Assembly (NCBI GenBank): GCA_021809365.1
Contig: JAKBAC010000063.1
Coordinates: 1 to 17,227 of the forward strand
DNA from: Planctomycetota bacterium
GTDB taxonomy: Bacteria > Planctomycetota > Phycisphaerae > WQYP01
Direction of reading: 5' to 3'
Length of the DNA: 17,227 nucleotides
Part shown: positions 1 through 8,250 of the stretch, piece by piece
Layout of the letters: every line of letters starts with the position of its first letter
Numbering within the stretch: the first letter of the stretch is position 1
Program-made: the position numbers and the translations under genes
Notes under the pieces: model-generated
The model's input: the letters and a program-made list of their open reading frames with translations, nothing else
Database searches by the model: none
What the model was told of the DNA's origin: nothing

Positions 1-491
1 TCGATAATATAATCCGGAAGCTGGTCGTGAACCATGGCGAAAAATCGCTCCGTCAAATCATACCCCTTTTTACCGCGATCTTTGTACTCCCAGAGCAGCA
101 CACATAAGGCCTCGTCGGGGAGCGGGCGAGATGAGAAAGCCTCCTGCACTTGCTGAATCGGACGAAACTCCCGATTAAAACGTGAACATATTATATCGAC
201 GTCACTTTTCTTCTTCAGCATTTCCACGCTAAGTGATGGGCAGACATATTTGCGAAATACGCGGGCCAACTGAATGCGCATCCAAGCCTGCCTGATCTCA
301 CAAATACGCCTGAAAAGGGCGGGTGAAGACTCAGACGCCCGAACGTATTGACCGAACAACACCAAAACGGGTTTATAAAGTTCGCATGCATTAGGAAGAA
401 TATCCGGGTAGAATTCTCCATTTGCCAATGTTATCCAGTTGACAGCATCGGACAGGTAATCTCGAAAGCATTTTTCCTTACGCTTAACCAT
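1..491 (-). CDS. Unrecognised protein, N-terminal part (3' end beyond the left edge)
   Basis: I read an open minus-strand frame from ATG at 491-489 to the left edge with no stop, giving about 163 residues. It starts MVKRKEKCFRDYLSDAVNW; an in-frame TGA lies two codons upstream, so this is the first possible ATG. The protein looks soluble and real: it has hydrophobic/aromatic periodicity, many Arg/Lys, and segments such as LPNACELYKPVLVLFGQYV and DEALCVLLWEYKDRGKKGYD, with no signal peptide or membrane helix. I do not recognise the family. The charged EYKDRGKKGYDLT block is faintly reminiscent of DNA-modifying or restriction enzymes, but I would not call it one. Sampled 60-base lines are about 40-52% G+C, below the neighbouring genes. 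A TATAGT hexamer at 500-505 (minus strand) sits only about 8 bases before the ATG, so any transcript from it would be nearly leaderless. No clear Shine-Dalgarno sequence is seen. Confidence 0.7.
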   Translation of the reverse strand, partial: MVKRKEKCFRDYLSDAVNWITLANGEFYPDILPNACELYKPVLVLFGQYVRASESSPALFRRICEIRQAWMRIQLARVFRKYVCPSLSVEMLKKKSDVDIICSRFNREFRPIQQVQEAFSSRPLPDEALCVLLWEYKDRGKKGYDLTERFFAMVHDQLPDYII

Positions 492-698
492 ACATCACGA
501 CTATACCAAAAAATAAGGAAACGCGCAGTATCTGTCTGCACCCCGAGGCCATTGGCCGTGGTTCGGCAAGATAGGTGCGGGTGGAAGGAGCGGGCGATGG
601 CAAAACGCGTCCTTTCTGATCGCCCGGCGCGTCAATTTTAAGACTGCCCCGCCCCCGTTTACTGCCGGATACCCAGCCACCATGCGCCCCACTAAACA

Positions 699-1511
699 TC
701 AATGAACGTGATGCGCGGCCTTGAGCGCCACTGCCGCAAATATTATTGCCAGATATACAAACCACATCGCATATCCGGAAAGCGAGACGATCCCCAGCAC
801 CAGCCCGGTGGTAGCCAACCCATTTCCGTCGCGGCTCTTAGCTCTTTTGTTGCCGCGTATGGTGGCCGAGGCGAAGACCGTTGCCGCGATCGCGCATGCC
901 AGGCCCACCAGAAGAATACCCCAGAAAACGATAGTCATATCGCGCGATACGTTAGTCGCCAGATATAGACAAAGTGGTCCGGCGGTGGGAATAATTATTC
1001 CCGCAATCCCAAGAACCAGTGACGCCACACCGCTGCCATAGTAGCCAGCCTCGCCTACCGGGGATGATGTGGTCGGCGGCCTGCTCTGAACCATCCGCTG
1101 ATAACACGTCGGACAGGTAAGCCGCCCATGATCATTGATCAGCATAGCAGCCTCCATCATGCTGCCACACATCGCACAGGTTCCCACGGGACTGCCGGCC
1201 GCTGCGGGCTGTGGTGCAGGTCGGGCTGCTGCCAGCGATGGACCGCCCGAGGCTGGAGGCTCTGCAATATCGTAGGCATTGGACGGCGAAGCGGCAGGGC
1301 CTGAATCCGCGCGAACTGTCGCAACCGGCGGCGGAGCCGCTGCCGGAAGCACTCCCGGAACGGTTGCCGCCGAAGACCAGTTCCGCTTATCCGTGGATAC
1401 CTCATGCACACGGGATAACATTCCCAGCTTTACCAGGCGCTGCAATCCCGCCATATCATAGGGACCGGTTATTTTTCCCCGTGAACGCACAAAAAACGTT
1501 TCGCCAGCCAT
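699..1511 (-). CDS. GYF_2 / zinc-ribbon / DUF4190-like multi-pass membrane protein
   Basis: 270 residues. Residues about 4-50 (FFVRSRGKITGPYDMAGLQ, then a Trp in DKRNW) match the bacterial GYF_2 pattern, a small proline-motif-binding domain. A Pro/Ala-rich linker (52-110) follows, then a zinc ribbon (C112xxC115 and C133xxC136). The C-terminal hydrophobic part (160-265) has repeated GVASLVLGI / GLVLGIVSL motifs, typical of DUF4190-like membrane domains, with about four helices. I chose the start at 1511 because AGGAG at 1520-1524 is 8 bases upstream. The upstream ATG at 1553 would overlap the preceding gene by 11 bases and has no better ribosome site. It is the last gene of the leftward operon, 31 bases after the 967-residue gene. 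The GYF domain suggests that it docks onto a proline-rich partner; the neighbouring linker-rich proteins are candidates, but this is inference. Confidence 0.8.
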   Translation of the reverse strand: MAGETFFVRSRGKITGPYDMAGLQRLVKLGMLSRVHEVSTDKRNWSSAATVPGVLPAAAPPPVATVRADSGPAASPSNAYDIAEPPASGGPSLAAARPAPQPAAAGSPVGTCAMCGSMMEAAMLINDHGRLTCPTCYQRMVQSRPPTTSSPVGEAGYYGSGVASLVLGIAGIIIPTAGPLCLYLATNVSRDMTIVFWGILLVGLACAIAATVFASATIRGNKRAKSRDGNGLATTGLVLGIVSLSGYAMWFVYLAIIFAAVALKAAHHVH

Positions 1512-1519
1512 TAAAAGTT

Positions 1520-1524
1520 CTCCT
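1520..1524 (-). promoter_or_regulatory. Shine-Dalgarno sequence that fixes the GYF gene start
   Basis: AGGAG on the minus strand, 8 bases before ATG 1511. It lies in the 31-base gap after the upstream stop at 1543, which favours this start over the in-frame ATG at 1553. Confidence 0.7.
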
Positions 1525-1542
1525 TGATTTTCCTGGGCCGCA

Positions 1543-4446
1543 TCATTGCCCACCGGTAATAAAGGCCAGGGTCCCGTCGGAAATTCCAGCTTCCGCTTTC
1601 GGTGCCAAAATCCACTTTCCGGAGCGCCTCACGCCAAGTTTTTCCAGGCGGCCTTTCTTTCCGCTGCCTGCCACGACCCACGCGTCGTCGCCGTTTGCCG
1701 GGTGCAACGTACAACCCAGTGTATACCCGTTGGGTGCCTGACGGCATATCGCCAGCGAGATGACATTGAAATCCACCGCACGCGCCAGGGCCTGATCCTC
1801 CTGCTGACACCGCCCAATCATCGCCCTGAGATCCGGCAGGCGATTGAAGGCCCGCTGCACGGCATGGCCAATATGAGCGGAGACGGGTTTGGCGGGATCC
1901 AACCAATTAACATTCTCCAAATGCAAGGCGCGCAAGGTGCGCACCGTGGACGCAAAGGCCCGCGATAAACCGGCCGGGAGAAAAGGGTGATTGAGCGAGA
2001 GAACATCCGAAAGCAGCAGTCCGCGTACAACGGGACTGGCTGTGGATGATTTAAGTACGCGGATTTCTACCAACCCGATTGTGTTCCACTGGTCAGGGGA
2101 TATGGCATTAATAGTGTTAATTAGCCGTCTGGATAATATCGCCTGCGGACTGGGCACCGGCTTTTCCGAAGCAAGCGATACCCCCACCGGAAGATCAATT
2201 GTAACTTGCGATGCAGTGTCCGCAGAGGTAACAGCTTTGAAACAAAGCGCCTGGTCGTTGCCTATGGCATTCTCGCCGACCGTGGTACCAGGCAAAACAA
2301 AATAAGTTTTCCCCTCAGAGCTGGAAAGCGTATCCAACCCGCGCAAAAGCCGATTATGCAGGACGTGGTAAAACTGTCCCAACCAAGGCCCGTCGGCGGC
2401 AGTGGCGGCCAGAGCTTGAGAAAGATAATTTGAGTAATCACCAGCGGTTTTAGCAAACGGTGATTCCGGAAAACTCGCCGCGTATTTCGCGATCCCCTCC
2501 GCCCGTACTTTGGCTTCCGCCCGCTGTGGATTAAGCAAGCTCCCCACCCAGCTTTTTCGCAATTCGCTCCAGGCCGCGATCGCCCGGAGAGCCGCCGATT
2601 TTTCTAGGAATCCTTCCACCACCGGTTCATAGCGTCCATCCGGATGGGCACGCTGATAAGCGGAAAGAGAGGAAATATAATCCCTAACCGTCAAAGGTGG
2701 GCTTAATATTTGAGCATACGCAGCCTGATCGGAAATAACATTGGAAATTGCCGCGTTCCGTCGGCTCAACGCGGCCCGTACCGAAGTTGTCTCCGCCGCG
2801 TAAAGATTTGGCGTGATACCCCTGCGCGCCGCCAATAATCTAAACTTGCGATCCAGCAGTTGCAGAGCTTTTCTGGCTGCCGAAGGATTCCGTCGGATGT
2901 CACCGGCGGTCACATGCAGGTCAATCTGATCCAGCAAGGACTTGACCGCCTGATTAAACGCCTGATCCCGTAGCGCCTGGTGCTGCCGCGTGGAGGCGTG
3001 GCGCTTACGAAACCATTGGGCCACTTGGCTTTTCTCACTGGGCCGCAGCGCTGTCGCCTGCGCAGCCGACATAAGTTTAAGCGCGGTGGCGCTGCTTAGC
3101 GGCAACCGCACCGCTTGTTCATACAGTGATTTATAATGCGCCGCCCGGGCAATTTCCGAATTAACCGCCGTTTTTAGCTGCGCGAGATCCGCTGTAATGG
3201 CGGGGGCGGCCCGTACATAACCCGGCTGTTTGGACAGGAGCTTTAACACTTTTTGTCCGACCGACAAGTCCCCGTTGCGTGCTACATCCGCATCGGCTCT
3301 CTTGATCACCTTATCCCAGCCCGCGGCGTCGTGACTGCGAATTGCAAAAAATGCGAATAATCCCATAGCGGTCAGCAACACCAGCGCAGCCGCCGCCACT
3401 GTAAAATAGGTCATCTTCCGCCGGCGCTGGGCATCGCGCTGGTGCCGAGCTATACATTGTTTGTAGCGCGTTTCCAGTTCCATTGGAACTGGGAGGCTGA
3501 ATCGCGCGGTTGCTTTGTATGCCTGCTCAACAAATTCTACCGTCTTTCCAGTGTCGATGGATTGTTCCAGAGCGGCACAGGCACTCTCAAATTCACGTTG
3601 CTGATTCCGCGCCTGCTCCAGCCCGTGCAACCATGATTGCACCGCCTCGAGTCGCTCTTGTATTTCACCTTCCGGTCGGCGGCCCCGCAAAGCCACAGCG
3701 CAATCCGACAGCAACGTTCGACATGCGTCTTGGTCCATTGCGGAGTAGGCCGCGTCAAGCTCGGGCAGCAATTTCAGCATGTCGTGTTGTATTTCTTCGT
3801 CCCGGAATTTCTCAACGCGTGCATTAACTTCACGTGCTAGGTCAGCCGGTACCGCTACACTCCATAATCCGTTACTTAGCTCACTGTGCAGACTCTCTAC
3901 GGTCGTGGAGGCAGCACTACCCGATGTTAAAATTTTTCTTATTTCTCCCAGCCGGGCGGTTTCAAAAAGCCGGATGTCATCAGCCCAGAATGCCGCAGTG
4001 GTATCCAGCCTGGCAATCTCCCGCATTACTGCCAGCCGTAGCGGCAGGGGAGCCAAGGCCATCGCCAAAAGGCGATGTTTCGCTAACAGTACCGCAACGG
4101 GTTGCACCGCCGTATAAGCCTCGTTGATGGCCGCTGCAGAATCCATATCCAATGGCGGTGCTTCCGGAAACCCGTATTGCACGCACAACTGCTGCCAGTC
4201 GCCCCGGCCGGGGAAATCCAGAATCGTCAACTGGTCAAGAACGTTCGGGTTGGCTTCCGCCAGATGTACGGCTTCCGTGCGTAAATTTTGCCGCAGCAAT
4301 TGTGAGCAACGCCGAATGCGTTCGTTGACGGCGCGACAAAGCTCGGCATAACTGGCCGCCAGATCGCGCAACTCGGGTGTCACCGATTGATCCTGCGCCA
4401 AGAGCACATCACGCAACCTGTCTACCACTTCCTGTGCTTCTGCCAT
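1543..4446 (-). CDS. Large single-pass membrane protein of unknown function (967 aa)
   Basis: 967 residues. Residues 1-340 are Ala/Leu/Glu/Arg-rich and helical (ELCRAVNERIRRCSQLLR, then RTEAVHLAEANPNVLDQL), with no signal peptide, so they are probably cytosolic. A basic run (DAQRRRK, 338-344) precedes one membrane helix at about 346-369 (YFTVAAAALVLLTAMGLFAF). The remaining 600 residues should therefore be outside the cytoplasm: a long helical, coiled-coil-like stretch to about 690, then a mixed region ending in DDAWVVAGSGKKG and SGKWILAP. I recall similar N-terminal segments from planctomycete hypothetical proteins but cannot name a Pfam family. The start has a good Shine-Dalgarno sequence (AAGGGA, about 7 bases upstream). 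It follows the 411-residue gene by 53 bases in the same operon. The length and topology suggest a scaffold that links the cytosolic GTPase side to the outer side, which is inference. Confidence 0.8.
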   Translation of the reverse strand: MAEAQEVVDRLRDVLLAQDQSVTPELRDLAASYAELCRAVNERIRRCSQLLRQNLRTEAVHLAEANPNVLDQLTILDFPGRGDWQQLCVQYGFPEAPPLDMDSAAAINEAYTAVQPVAVLLAKHRLLAMALAPLPLRLAVMREIARLDTTAAFWADDIRLFETARLGEIRKILTSGSAASTTVESLHSELSNGLWSVAVPADLAREVNARVEKFRDEEIQHDMLKLLPELDAAYSAMDQDACRTLLSDCAVALRGRRPEGEIQERLEAVQSWLHGLEQARNQQREFESACAALEQSIDTGKTVEFVEQAYKATARFSLPVPMELETRYKQCIARHQRDAQRRRKMTYFTVAAAALVLLTAMGLFAFFAIRSHDAAGWDKVIKRADADVARNGDLSVGQKVLKLLSKQPGYVRAAPAITADLAQLKTAVNSEIARAAHYKSLYEQAVRLPLSSATALKLMSAAQATALRPSEKSQVAQWFRKRHASTRQHQALRDQAFNQAVKSLLDQIDLHVTAGDIRRNPSAARKALQLLDRKFRLLAARRGITPNLYAAETTSVRAALSRRNAAISNVISDQAAYAQILSPPLTVRDYISSLSAYQRAHPDGRYEPVVEGFLEKSAALRAIAAWSELRKSWVGSLLNPQRAEAKVRAEGIAKYAASFPESPFAKTAGDYSNYLSQALAATAADGPWLGQFYHVLHNRLLRGLDTLSSSEGKTYFVLPGTTVGENAIGNDQALCFKAVTSADTASQVTIDLPVGVSLASEKPVPSPQAILSRRLINTINAISPDQWNTIGLVEIRVLKSSTASPVVRGLLLSDVLSLNHPFLPAGLSRAFASTVRTLRALHLENVNWLDPAKPVSAHIGHAVQRAFNRLPDLRAMIGRCQQEDQALARAVDFNVISLAICRQAPNGYTLGCTLHPANGDDAWVVAGSGKKGRLEKLGVRRSGKWILAPKAEAGISDGTLAFITGGQ

Positions 4447-4499
4447 AAAAGATCCCTTTGAGTCCTAAAACTGCCAATCCGTGGAACCCGGTTTCCAAT

Positions 4500-5735
4500 T
4501 CACGGGGCTGCCCCGATGGGCTTGGGCACCACCGGTCGCGTTGCGGCTGTCGGCTTTTTAAAAGTAATGGTTTCCAAGACCGGGCCGCCGGGGTAAAGTT
4601 CAACGCAGAGCGTAAGTTTCCCCAGCGCACGCAACCGCCTGTATCGCGCCACCACTTCCGCTAACAGTCGTTTAACGGTGCGATACTTATTCCCCAATCC
4701 CTCAACATCAATCCCATTTTTCTGCTGTAGTGTTATGAGCCGCAGGACGGATTTCAGTCGAGCTATAGAGACGCCAGCCAGCAGCATTTCCCGGGCGTAA
4801 TTAGTCCTGATGCTGCCGCCCGCAAGGCGGAATCGCAACTGAAGCATCCTCCCGGCGACCGGTTTGCCCGACGGTGCTGCCGCCCCGCTGACCAGGTTGA
4901 CCCACACGACACGGCTGCGACTATTCGCGGAAATACTCCGCTGGGCGGGATGCAATTTTTCACCGCTCGGTATGCTTACCGCCGCTACCGCCAATGATAA
5001 TTGAGGCGGGGTTCCAGCGGCCACGATTGCGGCAGGCACGTGAATACGAATTGCAGAGGGCGTTGACGGTCCCAGCAATACCTTCCGATGTCGCGGCGTC
5101 AGGGGGAGGAATTGGATCTTTTCCGTGTTGCCATTTTTAACACGCACTTCCACCACTATCTGCTCCAACCGGTCCCGGCCCCGTCCAATTCCCTCGCCCC
5201 CGGCCGCAAGCGCTGAACCGGCGGAGATTTTCAAGGTGCCGCTGACGCCGTCAACACGTATAACAGCGGCGCGCGCGGACGTCGGCGCAGAAGCCGCGCC
5301 GATGCCTTGTATTGATTGCCGCCACTGGACGGCCAGTTTAACAATTCGGATTCCCAGCGCACTGGCTTGATACCATCGCTGGGGTTTCCATCCGCGTTGT
5401 AACACTGCCCCCGTTCCAGAAAGCGTCAACTTCCCCGCAGGGGAAGCCGGCGGAAATACCACTCGAAATCGCGTGACTGCGGAAACCATCACACTTCTGC
5501 CGGCAGGATGCGGATCAGCGGAGAGCAAAATTTCCCCTGCCCTGGGAGGGGCGAAGATGGGTTTATTTACCACAGTCAATGAACCGACCAGCGGCACCTG
5601 CATGGGCAGCGCGGCCAGCGCGGATGCCTCGGCTGATTGGGCCAAAGCAATGGCGGCCCAGGTAAAGGCCGCCACGGCCAAGAACAGGTACGCCCAGCTT
5701 CCATACCTGATCAGGAGTCCGGGGGGGCTATTCAT
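4500..5735 (-). CDS. Exported or anchored protein, paralogue of the outer domain of the GAP1-like protein
   Basis: 411 residues. Residues 11-33 form one hydrophobic segment (YGSWAYLFLAVAAFTWAAIA) followed by LAQSAEA, so it is a signal peptide or an N-terminal anchor. The mature part parallels the C-terminal half of the upstream gene. Shared landmarks in the same order are VVNKPIF (55-61) against VLNEPIF, the block around EKIQFLP against ERLQFLP, PSTPSAIRI against PKTPAAAKI, and a final LYPGGPVLETITFKK (380-394) against LYPGGPVLERFKFKK. Its ATG overlaps the upstream stop as ATGA (5732-5735), implying translational coupling, and AGGGG lies 7 bases before it. No enzyme motif is visible. I read it as an extracytoplasmic partner of the GAP1-like membrane protein, possibly forming a heterodimer through the shared domain. 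The family has no name I know. Confidence 0.8.
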   Translation of the reverse strand: MNSPPGLLIRYGSWAYLFLAVAAFTWAAIALAQSAEASALAALPMQVPLVGSLTVVNKPIFAPPRAGEILLSADPHPAGRSVMVSAVTRFRVVFPPASPAGKLTLSGTGAVLQRGWKPQRWYQASALGIRIVKLAVQWRQSIQGIGAASAPTSARAAVIRVDGVSGTLKISAGSALAAGGEGIGRGRDRLEQIVVEVRVKNGNTEKIQFLPLTPRHRKVLLGPSTPSAIRIHVPAAIVAAGTPPQLSLAVAAVSIPSGEKLHPAQRSISANSRSRVVWVNLVSGAAAPSGKPVAGRMLQLRFRLAGGSIRTNYAREMLLAGVSIARLKSVLRLITLQQKNGIDVEGLGNKYRTVKRLLAEVVARYRRLRALGKLTLCVELYPGGPVLETITFKKPTAATRPVVPKPIGAAP

Positions 5736-8188
5736 TTGACCACCCCTTTCTTGAACTTAAAGCGCTCCAACACCGGACCACCAGGGTAAAGGTCAATGTG
5801 GAACGTAATACTTTTCAGCGAGTTCAGCTTTCCCAGTTCTCCAACAACATGAGCTTGGCGAGCGCTAAGCCAGGAAAGGTGTCGCCTATCATGGCGCACG
5901 GATTTTTTGAAGGGATTCAAATGAGCGCCCTTTTTTCGTTTCTTTGAGGGGTGGGACTGCATCCACTTATTTTCCCACGTGATATCCTTGTTTAAAGCAT
6001 CGGTCTCCTCCTTGACTTTTTCCTTCCAATGGCCCAAGCGTATGTGTAGCGCCCTGCGGATTTCGCTAAAATTGTTATGGATTCTTCCGTGGGCTACATT
6101 AAATTTCAGCACCCGCCGCTTAGCGCCCTTAAAAGGGCTGGGCGCCAAGTTGATTGTGAAAGATTTCTTGTCGTTCGCTGGATGGTCGTTTGCCGCCAGA
6201 TTTTTGGGATGGAGCGATTCCTTTGTTAAACAAAGCTGTGTTGCTGATTTAAGCGAGGGCGTGATCTTGGCGGCCGCGGGCGTTTTTGGATTCAGGAGAA
6301 TTACTTTCGGGCGATTCAAATGCTTAAGGGAAATTTCGGCAGTGGGAAGGAATTGCAGACGCTCCTTCCGTCCGTTGGCCAATTGAACGTCCACCACCAT
6401 TTCGCGGGGGAAATACCGCTCATTCCTGTCCAGGTCAACCGCCCGAACCGTCAGTGAATTTCTGTGCTCCGGGATAACCATGGTACACCGCAAGCGGTGG
6501 CGGCTCGAACCAATCACCAGATCCCCGGCACCCGAGTTTGAATCCGGCACCCACCACATGCTGTAATCAAGGTTCGAGGGTCTGACCACGGGAAGCACGC
6601 ACGGCGTTTTCATCGGCTTCACCAGCATATTTTCTTTTCCTACGTTCAGCGACCAGCCCCCCCGGCTTGACTTCGGAGGAAACCGAACGAGGAAATTTTT
6701 GATGCCCTCGATACGGGCACCCTTCGACGTTGTCGACGGGCCTACGGACCCCAGGCCCGAGCCGGTGCTCTCGAAAATCGGTTCATTGAGCACTTTAAGC
6801 GGCTTGCGCGACTTCGCTAGAAATTTAGCCTGCGCGATGACCCGGGCCTTTACCGCCTTCTCCGCAGGGGTGATCGATTTGGTGGGGACGTTTTTTTTCA
6901 TCGTATTTACCTTCTCCGTGGCAGGCGCGGCCATGGCCTTTCCCTTTGCCCCCACAGTGACTTTCGCATTACCAGGTGCAACAGTTTTAGGCCCTTGTGC
7001 CAGCGGCTTAGCAGGGACTGTGGGATTCGTGGGGCTGGGGCGGCCCGGGACGGCGGTCACCAGTATTGCCCGATCCAATTGCCCCGCAGACCCCAAACGA
7101 GAAAGTAAAAACCATGCCCCCAGAGCCGCAACAACAACAAACGCTGCCACCGCCAGCACGACCGGGAAAATCCAGCGTTTGCCCCGCCGGAGGTTCCGCT
7201 GAGCATCAGCCTGATCTACGTTATGCGGATGAAAAAATCGTGTGGCCCTTGGTCGCGCATCCTGTGGCGCAAGTTCCAAAACGCCTACGTCCACTGGCTT
7301 TGCACCAACTGCCTTCCATGGCGACAATTCCGGCCCAGTGGCCAGAGTGATCGGCGTTTCCCCGGCGATCACCGGGGAACGCATAGCCGAAAGATTAACT
7401 ATTCTGCCTTCGCGGGCCGCAGCGGAATATACATCGTCTGGAGCCTGCCCCAGCGGATGCGTCAGATCTACCACTGATTTCGGATCAACCGCTCCCGCCG
7501 CTGTGCCCGCGATGATTCCCCGCCAATGGCACTTCACCCCGGCAGCGGGCATACCCGTAAAGTAAGTGCTGAATGCAATCTGCCAGCGCACCTCAGCCGG
7601 CAGCAGCGCCATCGCCTCGGCAAATAATTCCAGTGCGGGCGTCCCCTGATTACAGATAAGGTGTACCGGTGCATCCGGTGATTCACAAAATCGCCGCAGC
7701 AGTCCACCCGCCCAGCCCGCATCCCCGGTCACGCGCTGCCACGCCGCACATTGCCCGGCCGGAGAATCGCCGTTGGGAATAGTGATTGGGCTTTCAATCC
7801 AGCGTGGCTCGCCCTGCCACACTTCCTGCATGAGACCGGGACGCCCCAGCAACCATGCCGGTCCGGCCAAAGGCAGCTCTGCAGAATCCAGGGCTATAAA
7901 ATGAGCCAACTTGTTCGTTCGGCCCGTGTAGTCCGCCGGGGCCGCCCCGATGCGCGCCAGTACGCGTGCCACGCGCCCGCGATCAGGGACCAGGTAATGG
8001 CAAAAATTTACCGGATTTTCCGCATAGTCGCCGGTGCCCGCGGTATATAAATGTCGGTAACCGCTTAGAGATTCCAACGTCGCAGCCAGCGTGGGGGACA
8101 TTTGCCGCGACATGGCCACCGTGCAGAAGCCCAGGCTGCCGGGTTTAAGGCCTTTTTTGGCTGAGGTGTAAATGAGTTCCAGTCCCAT
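5732..8188 (-). CDS. GAP1-N2-like (GTPase-associated protein 1) membrane protein
   Basis: 818 residues from ATG 8188. The N-terminus (LELIYTSAKKGLKPGSLGFC, then LESLSGYR, NPVNFCHYLV, DYTGRTNKLAHFIALD and GPAWLLG) matches the pattern I remember for GAP1-N2, found next to GTPases in proposed conflict systems. The domain fills about residues 1-270 and is cytosolic. One membrane helix follows at about 339-362 (WIFPVVLAVAAFVVVAALGA), then a Pro/Ala/Lys/Thr linker (about 375-465) and a 350-residue outer domain (VLNEPIF at 466 to LYPGGPVLE at 800) shared with the downstream gene. An in-frame ATG at 8275 would add 29 Gly-rich residues and overlap the GTPase gene by 25 bases. I prefer 8188 because the family pattern begins there and a purine-rich GGAACGGAAAAAC precedes it, but the start is uncertain. 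It likely pairs with the GTPase encoded just upstream. Confidence 0.75.
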   Translation of the reverse strand: MGLELIYTSAKKGLKPGSLGFCTVAMSRQMSPTLAATLESLSGYRHLYTAGTGDYAENPVNFCHYLVPDRGRVARVLARIGAAPADYTGRTNKLAHFIALDSAELPLAGPAWLLGRPGLMQEVWQGEPRWIESPITIPNGDSPAGQCAAWQRVTGDAGWAGGLLRRFCESPDAPVHLICNQGTPALELFAEAMALLPAEVRWQIAFSTYFTGMPAAGVKCHWRGIIAGTAAGAVDPKSVVDLTHPLGQAPDDVYSAAAREGRIVNLSAMRSPVIAGETPITLATGPELSPWKAVGAKPVDVGVLELAPQDARPRATRFFHPHNVDQADAQRNLRRGKRWIFPVVLAVAAFVVVAALGAWFLLSRLGSAGQLDRAILVTAVPGRPSPTNPTVPAKPLAQGPKTVAPGNAKVTVGAKGKAMAAPATEKVNTMKKNVPTKSITPAEKAVKARVIAQAKFLAKSRKPLKVLNEPIFESTGSGLGSVGPSTTSKGARIEGIKNFLVRFPPKSSRGGWSLNVGKENMLVKPMKTPCVLPVVRPSNLDYSMWWVPDSNSGAGDLVIGSSRHRLRCTMVIPEHRNSLTVRAVDLDRNERYFPREMVVDVQLANGRKERLQFLPTAEISLKHLNRPKVILLNPKTPAAAKITPSLKSATQLCLTKESLHPKNLAANDHPANDKKSFTINLAPSPFKGAKRRVLKFNVAHGRIHNNFSEIRRALHIRLGHWKEKVKEETDALNKDITWENKWMQSHPSKKRKKGAHLNPFKKSVRHDRRHLSWLSARQAHVVGELGKLNSLKSITFHIDLYPGGPVLERFKFKKGVVK

Positions 8189-8250
8189 GTTTTTCCGTTC
8201 CACTGTTTCGCTGCCACCGCCGTACCCGCCGGAAGCCTGCGCTGCACCAT

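Noticed and set aside
1..491. Restriction endonuclease assignment for the left-edge gene
   Set aside because: Only a faint impression from a charged block. No catalytic PD-(D/E)xK or HNH motif can be pointed to in the visible part.
591..626. Perfect 8-base inverted repeat (CGGGCGAT/ATCGCCCG) after the leftward operon
   Set aside because: The loop is 20 bases and no T-tract follows on either strand, so I do not call it a terminator.
1211..1741. 176-codon plus-strand frame opposite the GYF gene
   Set aside because: Pro/Ser/Arg-rich antisense of the GYF linker; it crosses two real genes and has no domain.
6699..7202. 167-codon plus-strand frame opposite the GAP1-like gene
   Set aside because: It mirrors the Ala/Pro/Lys linker and helix of the real minus-strand gene, which has a domain match and operon context.
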